Part shown: in pieces, positions 6,180 to 13,346 of the stretch
Position numbering within the stretch: the stretch's first letter is position 1
Layout: the number at the start of each line of letters is the position of its first letter
Assembly: GCA_013331575.1 (NCBI GenBank)
Contig: DUGD01000008.1
Coordinates: forward strand, 1 to 14,855
Reading direction: 5' to 3'
Source: Candidatus Woesearchaeota archaeon
GTDB taxonomy: Archaea; Nanobdellota; Nanobdellia; Woesearchaeales; UBA525
DNA length: 14,855 nt
Program-made: the position numbers and the translations under genes
The notes under the pieces: generated by a model
Seen by the model: only the letters and a program-made list of their open reading frames with translations
Told to the model about the DNA's origin: nothing
The model's database searches: none

Positions 6180-7484
6180 ATGAGACCATCAAAAAAGATA
6201 GCGGAAATCATTGCCGCGCAGCGCGCTGAAGAGGAGAGGCGACGAAAAGGTGACACGTCTATCTTTAGCGACAACCAAGAAGACACTATGGAACGTCCTC
6301 AACCGCCAGCAACTGCCCAACAATCCTCCATCATAACGCCTAACACCGACGAAGTCACTCGTCACATCAACCAAAAACCAATCTACTCGACAAGATCGTA
6401 CGAACAGGACCAACACGATAGGTGGACTCCGTTGAACGAGAGACCGACATATGCGAGCGAGTATCATAGACTACGAGCAGCAGAACGAGAAAAAAAACAA
6501 CGCATAGCGGAGGAGAGGGAACGAGCGATAGCGGAGCACATACGTGCTCAGAATAAACGCCAATTGAACAGGGGTTGCCTCACTATCGCAGGTTACATTC
6601 TCGCGCTCGCCACGTGGAATGGCTACACAAACAATCCTGTGAAATTCAACTCTGATAATATCAAACAGAAGACCGCGACGAGTGCACAGTGGGCAGGCGA
6701 CCTTGAATCGAAACTCAAGAGTGCACCGAACGTGCCTAAGCTCCCCGATGTCATCGAAACAAAATACGGTCCGCTCAAAACAAAAGACATCCCCTTCGAA
6801 GGCGATTTCGTAATCCACACGGAACGCTATAGCCTCATCAAGGATGAGGACAGCTGGCCCGAGCAGGCCATTGGCTTTGCCGGATCCATAAGCTCGCGTA
6901 TCTTCTTCTGGGATTCACGCATAGGCCATGGCACCGATAGCAGGGGCGCAAAACGCGTGCTCGCCATGCTCGAGAATGATAAGAGCATTGATGGACTCAC
7001 CGTCCGACTCAACCATAACCGTGCTCTCTATGACCTGTATCGCATCTTTAGCGATCCAGCACTTAAGGAACGCAACAATTGGCTCGCCCGTGCCGCAATA
7101 GGTATTCCGATGGCAGTAAAAGACGAGCTCTGGGCAGGTCTCTTCCGCGGCGCATACTACAATCCAATGAGTAAAACCGCGGTGAGCTACGCCGATATCG
7201 ACGCGATAACATTCCACGAAGTAGGACACGGCAAAGATTTCTCACGCTTCGACCAAGACTGGGTGTATAGTCTAAGCAGAATGATCCCGCCGGTCATGCT
7301 CTATCAAGAGGCGAAGGCGAGCATCTACGCAAAAGAGATGCTCGCGCCTGAAGAGAACTTCCAGTTCTATCGCTTCCTATTACCGGCATTCGGCACCTAT
7401 CTGCTCGTGACGTACGGTGCAACGAAACGCTTTGTGAAGCGACGCATCCTCGGCATTAGAGACGAGCAGGCGTCTGATATCTAG
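6180..7484 (+). CDS. Membrane-anchored HExxH zinc metalloprotease-like protein
   Basis: 434 residues. The N-terminal 130 are charged and partly coiled coil (RAAEREKKQRIAEERERAIA), followed by a TM helix (about 132-148, GCLTIAGYILALATW). The catalytic region carries ITFHEVGHGKDF: H346-E347-x-x-H350 is the zinc-protease motif. E377 in YQEAKAS, 27 residues later, is a good candidate for the third zinc ligand, as in gluzincins (compare ExxAD of M48). A second hydrophobic segment (about 397-411) near a basic C-terminus may re-anchor it. If the N-terminus is inside, the catalytic part faces outwards. The family is not recognised beyond the motif. It lies between a one-TM protein (49 nt before) and a Tat-like exported protein (23 nt after), probably one operon. 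An internal ATG at residue 37 is a possible alternative start. Confidence 0.82.
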   Translation: MRPSKKIAEIIAAQRAEEERRRKGDTSIFSDNQEDTMERPQPPATAQQSSIITPNTDEVTRHINQKPIYSTRSYEQDQHDRWTPLNERPTYASEYHRLRAAEREKKQRIAEERERAIAEHIRAQNKRQLNRGCLTIAGYILALATWNGYTNNPVKFNSDNIKQKTATSAQWAGDLESKLKSAPNVPKLPDVIETKYGPLKTKDIPFEGDFVIHTERYSLIKDEDSWPEQAIGFAGSISSRIFFWDSRIGHGTDSRGAKRVLAMLENDKSIDGLTVRLNHNRALYDLYRIFSDPALKERNNWLARAAIGIPMAVKDELWAGLFRGAYYNPMSKTAVSYADIDAITFHEVGHGKDFSRFDQDWVYSLSRMIPPVMLYQEAKASIYAKEMLAPEENFQFYRFLLPAFGTYLLVTYGATKRFVKRRILGIRDEQASDI

Positions 7485-7507
7485 CCAGAACAATAACGAG
7501 CGATACC

Positions 7508-8557
7508 ATGGACACGACCACCACGAGACGTGAGATGATCCGCATGCTAGGCTGCGGTATAGTGGGTATGCGTAGCGCGCGCGTGTTCCCAGGTCTGGAA
7601 TTCCCCATCACGCCGTCACGTACCCCGTATGATATCACCGAATATATGTGCACTGAACAGACGGCGAATGATCATCAGCACATAGCGTTCTCAGGCAGGA
7701 TGTTCGACGCCGATGCCCCTGTGCAGATCCTCCCGTACGGATACACCAAGACATATTGGACCGACGAGAGCAGAAAGCGCTTCGTCACGCTCAAGACCAA
7801 CCACGGCGGTCCGGTGGAGCTCATGGGTCTCGAGAACGGCCGCGTTCGTCTGTTCTACGAGGGCATGGACTGGAACGTCACGAAAAACAACGAATTCCGC
7901 GAGCATCACGATGAGAACGGAAATCCGAACTATGAACTCGCAAAGATCGTCACCAAACCGTACGAGTGGACATTCCCCAATATCAGCGACTTCAACTACA
8001 GGTACTGCGATGGAAGCGAGCCTGATCGCAGAGTGGAATTCCGCAGGTCAGGGCATTATATCACGCATGAGGTCGATCTGCTCAGAGACCTGAAAGGTGT
8101 CGAAGAGCTCTGCAGGACGTTCCAGACGACCATCGACGACTTTTGGGCGGGGCTGCCGAAACAGACCGGTCTCGGAGACGACCCGGTCATCATCGTGCGT
8201 GCGCATCATTGGAATCCGCTCAACTACAACCACCGGCCATTGCCGGAGGATTGGGGCGTCATCGAGACGTACTGGTACATGAAAGGCCACGGGCTCCTGC
8301 GCTGGCAATGGCTCGAGCACAAGAAGAGCGATGAACCGATGACGCTCAAGAAAGAGCTGACGCTCAACACACCGATCTTCGAGTTCGGCGATAATCGAGT
8401 GAAACACCTCGAACGATGTGAGCGTTATAACCCGCAAGGAACCGCGCAGACCGGCACGACAGAAGAGTCAGCTATCATCAGACCGTCATTCGGCCATATG
8501 CACCGGCTCACGTTGGAGCGGATGGCGCGAGAGCAAGGTCCGCGATCGCAGGAGTAG
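7508..8557 (+). CDS. Exported protein with Tat-like N-terminus, unknown function
   Basis: 349 residues. The N-terminus reads TRREMIRMLGCGIVGM: twin arginines R7-R8 with x-M-I-R resemble the Tat motif (S/T-R-R-x-F-L-K) and precede a weakly hydrophobic stretch, so export through Tat is plausible. No clear cleavage site follows. The body is soluble and rich in aromatic residues and histidine (VRAHHWNPLNYNHRPLP, YWYMKGHGLLRWQWLEHKK), with a beta-rich middle. The aromatic/His patch around 230-280 could be a ligand or metal site. I know no matching family. It is third in the cassette after the HEVGH protease (23-nt gap); the role may be as its substrate, partner or an independent surface enzyme. 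No terminator is obvious, and a structured RNA candidate follows about 180 nt later. Confidence 0.78.
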   Translation: MDTTTTRREMIRMLGCGIVGMRSARVFPGLEFPITPSRTPYDITEYMCTEQTANDHQHIAFSGRMFDADAPVQILPYGYTKTYWTDESRKRFVTLKTNHGGPVELMGLENGRVRLFYEGMDWNVTKNNEFREHHDENGNPNYELAKIVTKPYEWTFPNISDFNYRYCDGSEPDRRVEFRRSGHYITHEVDLLRDLKGVEELCRTFQTTIDDFWAGLPKQTGLGDDPVIIVRAHHWNPLNYNHRPLPEDWGVIETYWYMKGHGLLRWQWLEHKKSDEPMTLKKELTLNTPIFEFGDNRVKHLERCERYNPQGTAQTGTTEESAIIRPSFGHMHRLTLERMAREQGPRSQE

Positions 8558-8740
8558 ATTCTCAGCTAATCTCGTGCGTCAGGACACGCGAACTGCAAAA
8601 GGCTGCGAGGTGGATGATTGCCGCTTGTACGCACCACCGCTGTATGGTATGGTTCGGGGCTCTAGCGTTTCATTTCTCGTTTCACACTCTCCTGCCGTGG
8701 TGAAGTCGCTTGCGTATTAGTTAATCTCTTTTCAGATCGT
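8558..8740. other. Non-coding spacer before structured RNA candidate
   Basis: No protein-like frame is seen; the short plus-strand frame ending at 8720 is a shadow of the preceding gene. Small local stems occur (for example GGTGG near 8611 with CCACC near 8637). The AT-rich TATTAGTTAAT (8715-8725), about 26 nt before 8741, could be a weak promoter for the structured element that follows. Confidence 0.35.
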
Positions 8741-8894
8741 ATTTTTCGTTGCGGAGCCTCTATGCTCCCACATGTTCTACCTCGCACGAGGGCTGCTGCC
8801 ACGAGGGAGATGGTCTCCCTGTGCAAGGATTCGAGTAGTTAGCCGAATCCTTCGCATCTCGTGCTTCGGGTCGGACTCCAAGGCAGCGAAAAAT
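8741..8894 (+). ncRNA. Compact structured RNA candidate (154 nt), class unknown
   Basis: A 12-bp closing helix pairs ATTTTTCGTTGC (8741-8752) with GCAGCGAAAAAT (8883-8894); one pair is T8749-G8886, a G-U wobble only on the plus strand. It continues as GGAG (8753-8756) with CTCC (8876-8879), leaving an AAG bulge. GCACGAG (8784-8790) pairs with CTCGTGC (8858-8864) and encloses two hairpins. The first is CAC/GTG plus AGGGAGA/TCTCCCT around TGG (8800-8823). The second is AAGGATTCG/CGAATCCTT around a 10-base loop (8825-8852). The gene after it (8978) has its own TATA box and appears leaderless, so this is probably not a riboswitch for it. I find no SRP, RNase P, tRNA or guide-RNA signature. It may be a separate RNA or the 3' end of the 7508 transcript. 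Confidence 0.6.
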
Positions 8895-8948
8895 GCCGGT
8901 GTTGAAGAGATTGACAAGAGGTATTGTAGCGTTATCATGCGCAAAGCA

Positions 8949-8956
8949 ATTAAATA
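8949..8956 (+). promoter_or_regulatory. TATA box for leaderless 8978 operon
   Basis: ATTAAATA centred about 25.5 nt before ATG 8978, so transcription should begin at or next to the start codon. No Shine-Dalgarno sequence precedes that ATG, consistent with a leaderless message. Confidence 0.6.
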
Positions 8957-8977
8957 GGCGTCCTACGGCCTAGTATC

Positions 8978-9166
8978 ATGGGATTCGGCTACCAAGCACT
9001 GTTCTCCGCGATCATCGGCGTCGCGCTCATCACCGTCTCGGCATTCATACTGTTACCGAACCGGATGCGCATCCCTACATACCTGACCACGATAGCGGCG
9101 ATACTCTCGCTCGTCCTCGGGCTCTTCTTCATCTTCCTCGCAGTGCAACTGTACGCTGGCGGATGA
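8978..9166 (+). CDS. 62-residue membrane protein, two TM helices
   Basis: Nearly the whole protein is hydrophobic: TM1 about 5-27 (YQALFSAIIGVALITVSAFI), a short basic turn NRMRIP, and TM2 about 33-58 (YLTTIAAILSLVLGLFFIFL). The basic turn suggests the loop faces the cytoplasm. No conserved motif that I recognise. The message is probably leaderless. The next gene (HAD phosphatase) starts four bases after the stop, so the two are likely translated together. Its role is unknown; a small membrane partner for the downstream membrane-anchored hydrolase is possible but unproven. Confidence 0.75.
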   Translation: MGFGYQALFSAIIGVALITVSAFILLPNRMRIPTYLTTIAAILSLVLGLFFIFLAVQLYAGG

Positions 9167-9170
9167 TACC

Positions 9171-9908
9171 ATGACAGATAATATGACACGGCAGCCCATG
9201 CGACCGCTCGCCATCATCTTCGACATGGACGGCCTCATGATCGATAGCGAACGGCATTACCGCGAGGTCCAGATAGAGATGGGGCGGAAACGCGGCGTCA
9301 AGTTGTCTCCCGAGATCTTCGGCCATATGATGGGACGCACGCCGATAGAGAGCTTGCGAGTCCTCAAAGAGGAGCTCCATCTGGACGATAGCGCAGAGGA
9401 CCTTCTCGCTGAGCGCACCGCCCTCATGCGAGAGCATATGCGACACGATGTGGCCCTCATGCCCGGTCTCAGGGAATGCCTCGACGCGTTCCACGGCAGG
9501 ATACCGATGGCCGTAGCGACGGGCAGCCAGCGAGAGTTCCTGATGATAATAGCGGAGCGATTCGACCTCGCGCGATACTTCGCGACGACCGTCACCGCTG
9601 ACGACGTGGAACGCGGCAAACCCGGCCCGGAGGTCTACGATAACACGGCGCGAAGACTCGGCGTCCCGCAAGATCGGTGCGTCGTCCTTGAAGACGCGGA
9701 GAACGGCTGCATCGCCGCGAAGCGTGCCGGGTGCTACTGCATCGCTGTGCCGAGCCCGTGGACCGGAACGCAGGATTTCAGCGTCGCGGATTACGTCGCG
9801 GAAGATCTTCTCGATGCCAAAACGCATATCGAACGCATGATGAACCCGTCGGGCTCTCCGCCACAACCGAGACGGGATGACGAGAAAGAGGAGGGAAAGA
9901 GACCATGA
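9171..9908 (+). CDS. HAD-superfamily phosphatase (beta-phosphoglucomutase/YniC-like)
   Basis: 245 residues with all HAD motifs. Motif I is FDMDGLMIDSE (nucleophile D18, acid/base D20), motif II VATGS (117-119), motif III lysine K150 in ERGKPGPEVY, and motif IV VLEDAENG (E174, D175) for magnesium. A helical C1-type cap lies between about residues 26 and 92. This arrangement is typical of beta-PGM-like phosphatases acting on sugar phosphates or related small molecules; the substrate cannot be read. About 20 extra C-terminal residues (PQPRRDDEKEEGKRP) are charged and probably disordered. ATG 9171 follows GGATGAT; M5 is an alternative. The stop overlaps the next start as ATGA, so it is coupled to the NlpC/P60-like gene. 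The protein is cytoplasmic. Confidence 0.92.
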   Translation: MTDNMTRQPMRPLAIIFDMDGLMIDSERHYREVQIEMGRKRGVKLSPEIFGHMMGRTPIESLRVLKEELHLDDSAEDLLAERTALMREHMRHDVALMPGLRECLDAFHGRIPMAVATGSQREFLMIIAERFDLARYFATTVTADDVERGKPGPEVYDNTARRLGVPQDRCVVLEDAENGCIAAKRAGCYCIAVPSPWTGTQDFSVADYVAEDLLDAKTHIERMMNPSGSPPQPRRDDEKEEGKRP

Positions 9909-11371
9909 CCCTCACAGAGATTGCAGCCCGCCTGTACACGTTGGAGTCGGAGGCGAAGACGACTGGGAACAGCGCTGACGCTGCTGCACGAGTGCTCATC
10001 GATACTCAGGCCACATCTCGCAATAATAGCAATACTGACCACCAGAGCGACGCACGAATCGGCAGTCAGGACATAGACCCTGCGCTGGCGATAAAGCGCT
10101 ACGAGACATTCGCGCGGGCAATCGAGAATTCTATCGCTATAGAGACAAAGTTTCTGTCTATGATCAGCGATGCAATGCAGCAAGAACGCAGATCGATAGC
10201 GTCGATCGCGCGGACGTACCCAGACGTCGCCGATGCAGCGCGGGATATTGAAGCACGCGCCGAAGCAAGCATGAAAGAGAACCCGCATCCAGAGCGACCG
10301 ATCACAGAGATATTCGCGCAACGATACCCGAACGACGATGGATCGCCTGCGCGAAAGCTCGAAGAGTCGCTCTATGCCATCATCGCTTTGCTCATGGCGC
10401 GCCGCGATTCACAAGGGAGGATCGCGCGCCTCGCAGCGCTATCGCGTACCACACCGCGCGGGATGTCGAACATCAGATGGCATACAAAAAAGGCCACCGA
10501 CGCCGAGAGAGCGATCGACACCCGCTCGAAGGACATCACGGCACAAGTGTCGCGCGCGCAGCATCGTGCCGCAAGGGACGCGCGAGAAGGCGCCGCCAGC
10601 GCAGGGCAAGGCATCTTCAGTCGAACAAAACGGCTCATAGCAGGCATACTCCTCGGGGCATCGATGATCGGCGGAGCACAGCAAGCCGACGCGTCATCGA
10701 GAATGCTGCCCGGGATACGCCAGAATTTCACCGCCGCGATAAAGGGGGTCACTGTCGACGGCGAGTCGTGCGCGCGGTGGACCCGTGAGGCGCTCGACCG
10801 CGGCTTCAAGATGGGGACGGACCGCCTCGCATGGCAGTACGGGGTCACTGGCGACGCCTGGACCATGTTCGGCAATCTCACCATGGACGGGCCGATGTCG
10901 AAAGGAAACAACGTCCTGTACAACGCTTTCCAGAACCATCGTTTCAGCGTTCAATTGCGGGATGCGCTCCGACCGTTCGGATCCCACACGCAAGAGAGCA
11001 TCAAGGCGTACCCTGTGCTCAGCGCTTCGCTGCAAAAGGAGATGCCGCGCGGATTGTCGTTCTCCGAGTTGAGCGGTCTCCGGTCCAGGCTGCGCCCGGG
11101 GATGGTCGTCGGAATATACAATACAAAAAGCCGTCACCAAGTACGTGCCTTCAATGATTCTATCGCATGGGCTGAGCAGAACGAACGGCAAGATGCCGTA
11201 ACACCGACGACGCATGTGGCCATCATCACCGGTGTCGGGAAACAGGTGATGGTCTCCCATTGGGCCGGCGGGAAGGTCGTTATCGAATCGCTCGAGTCGA
11301 TGATCGCGAGCGGACGGTACAGGATCTGCTGGATAGTCGATGTCGCTTCCCAACGTGGCATGAGAGCGTGA
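9905..11371 (+). CDS. Membrane-anchored NlpC/P60- or CHAP-like cysteine hydrolase
   Basis: 488 residues. The N-terminal 240 are helical, Ala/Arg-rich and probably coiled coil. A TM or signal-anchor segment follows (about 243-259, RLIAGILLGASMIGGAQ) with AQQADASS after it. The C-terminal domain has GESCARWTREAL (C289 at a helix N-terminus), RPGMVVGIYN (about 397-406) and THVAIITGVGKQVMVSHW (H437, H452). That order, catalytic Cys then strand with His, is the pattern of NlpC/P60 and CHAP papain-fold amidases that cut peptide bonds in bacterial cell walls. The Cys-to-His distance (148) is longer than usual, implying an insertion. The ATG overlaps the HAD stop (ATGA), as in coupled genes. It converges on the amidase/transglycosylase pair. 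Family assignment is by pattern only; another papain-fold hydrolase is possible. Confidence 0.7.
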   Translation: MTLTEIAARLYTLESEAKTTGNSADAAARVLIDTQATSRNNSNTDHQSDARIGSQDIDPALAIKRYETFARAIENSIAIETKFLSMISDAMQQERRSIASIARTYPDVADAARDIEARAEASMKENPHPERPITEIFAQRYPNDDGSPARKLEESLYAIIALLMARRDSQGRIARLAALSRTTPRGMSNIRWHTKKATDAERAIDTRSKDITAQVSRAQHRAARDAREGAASAGQGIFSRTKRLIAGILLGASMIGGAQQADASSRMLPGIRQNFTAAIKGVTVDGESCARWTREALDRGFKMGTDRLAWQYGVTGDAWTMFGNLTMDGPMSKGNNVLYNAFQNHRFSVQLRDALRPFGSHTQESIKAYPVLSASLQKEMPRGLSFSELSGLRSRLRPGMVVGIYNTKSRHQVRAFNDSIAWAEQNERQDAVTPTTHVAIITGVGKQVMVSHWAGGKVVIESLESMIASGRYRICWIVDVASQRGMRA

Positions 11372-11405
11372 CTGTTTCGTTCATCGCGTATTCCTAGTAT
11401 TGCGC

Positions 11406-12338
11406 CTAACGATGTAGATACGCCAGCACTCCCTCGCGGATAGCGCCGGCGGTCATCATCCTCCGCGTTCCCAGGAGAGCCTCTTCATGCGGATTCGCAA
11501 TGTTGCCGCACTCGACGAGCACGGCAGGGACTCTCGCGTTCTCGAGCACGTAGAAATCGGACGCATAGACGCCGTTCTGCCTGTCGATCGACACCTTGTG
11601 CTGCGCTTGCGCTCCTTTCGTGTAGTAGAGCGATGGTTTGAGGCCGTATTCCCGCATCGCCCTGCCGATGGATCTGGCGAGGAGCGCGCTTTCGCTTGCG
11701 CATAACGAGTTCCCGCTGTAGAACACCGAGTAGCCGGAGAGTACGTCCCACGCCTTGCGGGCGACATCATTCGCGAACCCCGTGTCATGGTGCAGCTCCA
11801 CGTACACTTGCGCCCCGCGCTCCATCGGAAGCCCCGGTCGTCTGCGCAGAGAGAGATCGAGCGATGAAAGCAGATAGAGGGCGTTCGACTTTTCAGTCGC
11901 TCGCTTGATGGCCTCGAGAAGGAGATCGTTGTACACGTGCTCTCGGACGCCGGTCGCTGAGAAAGCGCCTTTGTTCTCAGTGTTCCGAGTGTGCCCTGCA
12001 ATGTAGAGGACGCGCGCATCGAGCGATCGCAGCACAGGGCGTGAAGATGCTGTCGCTGCCGGATGAGGGTCTGTGGCGGGCAAGCGATGCGATGGTGTCG
12101 GGCCCGCCGCATTGGTGCGACTGATAGGCATCGATGGTTGCGCGGAAGGTATATTTCTCGACGCGATCGGTCTTTTCAGTTCCGCAGTGAGCAACGATCC
12201 TGCAGCCGGTTGCGACACTCGTGGTTCTTGCCTCTCGCGTATGCGCAGTCTATCCGGGGAAGGATGCTGTTGTGGCGCGGTGGAGCAGGCGGCGAACAAC
12301 GCCGCCATTGCGATGCTCACCACCGCGTTGCGTCTCAT
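11406..12338 (-). CDS. N-acetylmuramoyl-L-alanine amidase (Amidase_3), lipoprotein-like
   Basis: 310 residues from ATG 12338, which overlaps the upstream stop as ATGA and follows GAGG. The N-terminus is a short signal with a lipobox-like LFAAC (C18), then about 80 Pro/Ser/Ala-rich residues as a wall-spanning linker. The catalytic domain (about 108-310) has H116 in IAGHT, E133 in GVREHVYND and H183 in YVELHHD as zinc ligands, and E276 in VLVECGNIAN as the catalytic glutamate. This is the full Amidase_3 set. Such zinc amidases cut the MurNAc-L-Ala bond of bacterial murein. It is the second gene of a two-gene leftward operon with the lytic transglycosylase. In an archaeon the likely target is another organism's wall. 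Bacterial origin by transfer is plausible, but base composition looks like its neighbours. Confidence 0.9.
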   Translation of the reverse strand: MRRNAVVSIAMAALFAACSTAPQQHPSPDRLRIRERQEPRVSQPAAGSLLTAELKRPIASRNIPSAQPSMPISRTNAAGPTPSHRLPATDPHPAATASSRPVLRSLDARVLYIAGHTRNTENKGAFSATGVREHVYNDLLLEAIKRATEKSNALYLLSSLDLSLRRRPGLPMERGAQVYVELHHDTGFANDVARKAWDVLSGYSVFYSGNSLCASESALLARSIGRAMREYGLKPSLYYTKGAQAQHKVSIDRQNGVYASDFYVLENARVPAVLVECGNIANPHEEALLGTRRMMTAGAIREGVLAYLHR

Positions 12339-13168
12339 GGCACACGCCTCGGTAGCGTCCTGTACTTCGAGATCCCGAACTGGCAAGCGTTCTGTTTGTG
12401 AGCGATATCCAGGTAACGGGCGTAGGTGAGCGGTTTGCCATCCACCACGAGCGATCTGTTGCGCGCGTCGAAGTCGGCTGCGAGTTCTGTGAGATAATCA
12501 TCATCCGACGACAATCTCGCGAAGCGGGTCACTTTCGAGGGGTATGATCTCCTTCCCGCATATCGGCGCAGCGCCGCGTCCCAGCTTCCTGTACGTTGGT
12601 AGTGGTCGGCGAGCATGCGCGCCGCTGCGTCGACGTTCTTCACCGGGTGCCAACGGTCGTCGTGCGCGGTCAGATCAACGAGGTCGTAGTTCATCTCGCG
12701 CAGTATGCGGTTGATCCTCTTGCCTTGGTTGAAGTCGCGCAGCTTGCGCGAGTTCGTTATCATCCTGAGGCCGTATGCGTTCGTGAGCAGAGGCTGCATG
12801 TGTATGAGCCCGAGGCCTGCGTCGCCTATCAAGTTGGGTAACGTGGGATCGCCCATGCTCTCTTGCGCGACCATACCAAGCAAGTAACCGTCAGGTATGC
12901 CGTATCGGTGCTCAACGGCGTCGGTGATATCTTCCCATCGCAGGGAACGCTCCATGCGTCCGCGGTCGCTGAACGAATTGTGCAGCCGTACGCCACGTAG
13001 GCTAGGGCTTTCGCACTCCTTGACGGGAAGATTCGGAGGGCTTAGCTTTGCGTAGTTTGTCCTGCGTTTCGACGGGTTGGAGTGTCTGCGTAGTGTCGTG
13101 TCATCGCTGCAGTCGTACGTCGATGCCGCGAGGAGCAGCGCCAACGCAAGGCTCTTTAGACTCTTCAT
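12335..13168 (-). CDS. Secreted SLT-type lytic transglycosylase
   Basis: 277 residues from ATG 13168, preferred because it gives a clean Sec signal (MKSLKSLALALLLAAS); in-frame GTG 13201 and ATG 13192 are alternatives. The lysozyme-like domain (about 78-207) shows the SLT order. A helix ITDAVEHRYGIPDGYLLGMV leads into AQES, with E103 as catalytic acid. GDAGLGLIHMQP (115-126) follows, matching the GxxGLMQ-P segment, then NVDAAARMLADHY and a YAG (203-205) resembling the family's YNaG. These enzymes cleave the MurNAc-GlcNAc glycan of murein, leaving 1,6-anhydroMurNAc. The C-terminal 70 residues have no recognised domain. The TGA overlaps the amidase ATG, so glycan- and peptide-cutting enzymes are co-translated. 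Confidence 0.88.
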   Translation of the reverse strand: MKSLKSLALALLLAASTYDCSDDTTLRRHSNPSKRRTNYAKLSPPNLPVKECESPSLRGVRLHNSFSDRGRMERSLRWEDITDAVEHRYGIPDGYLLGMVAQESMGDPTLPNLIGDAGLGLIHMQPLLTNAYGLRMITNSRKLRDFNQGKRINRILREMNYDLVDLTAHDDRWHPVKNVDAAARMLADHYQRTGSWDAALRRYAGRRSYPSKVTRFARLSSDDDYLTELAADFDARNRSLVVDGKPLTYARYLDIAHKQNACQFGISKYRTLPRRVP

Positions 13169-13229
13169 GGTGGATGGTTGTTGCTGTAGCATGGATATCA
13201 CGGTAGTGTTCGTTAGTAGGTATCGTCAT

Positions 13230-13272
13230 TCGAGGTATTTATGACTACTCGAAAGTAAGTAATATTTATAAA
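13230..13272. promoter_or_regulatory. Divergent promoter between transglycosylase and methyltransferase
   Basis: The palindromic TTTATAAA (13265-13272) can serve both directions. Rightward it predicts a start near 13295 and a leader of about 50 nt to ATG 13347. Leftward, a second box (ATAAATA, 13236-13242 on the minus strand) predicts a start near 13213. That box is flanked by an inverted TCGAG/CTCGA pair (13230-13234 and 13248-13252), a possible operator. Confidence 0.45.
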
Positions 13273-13346
13273 GGTTGTGCGGCCACTATCTTTCAAACAC
13301 AGCTCAGCACGCACAGGAAGAGCAGAGCGACACTACGAGGACCTGC

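Noticed and set aside
8772..8957. 61-residue plus-strand frame MFYLARGLLPRG...
   Set aside because: It lies across the paired stems of the structured RNA candidate, lacks a ribosome site, and its composition follows the hairpins.
10372..11353. Long minus-strand frames opposite the NlpC/P60-like gene
   Set aside because: They are antisense shadows in a GC-rich gene with few stops and show no domain or start signal.
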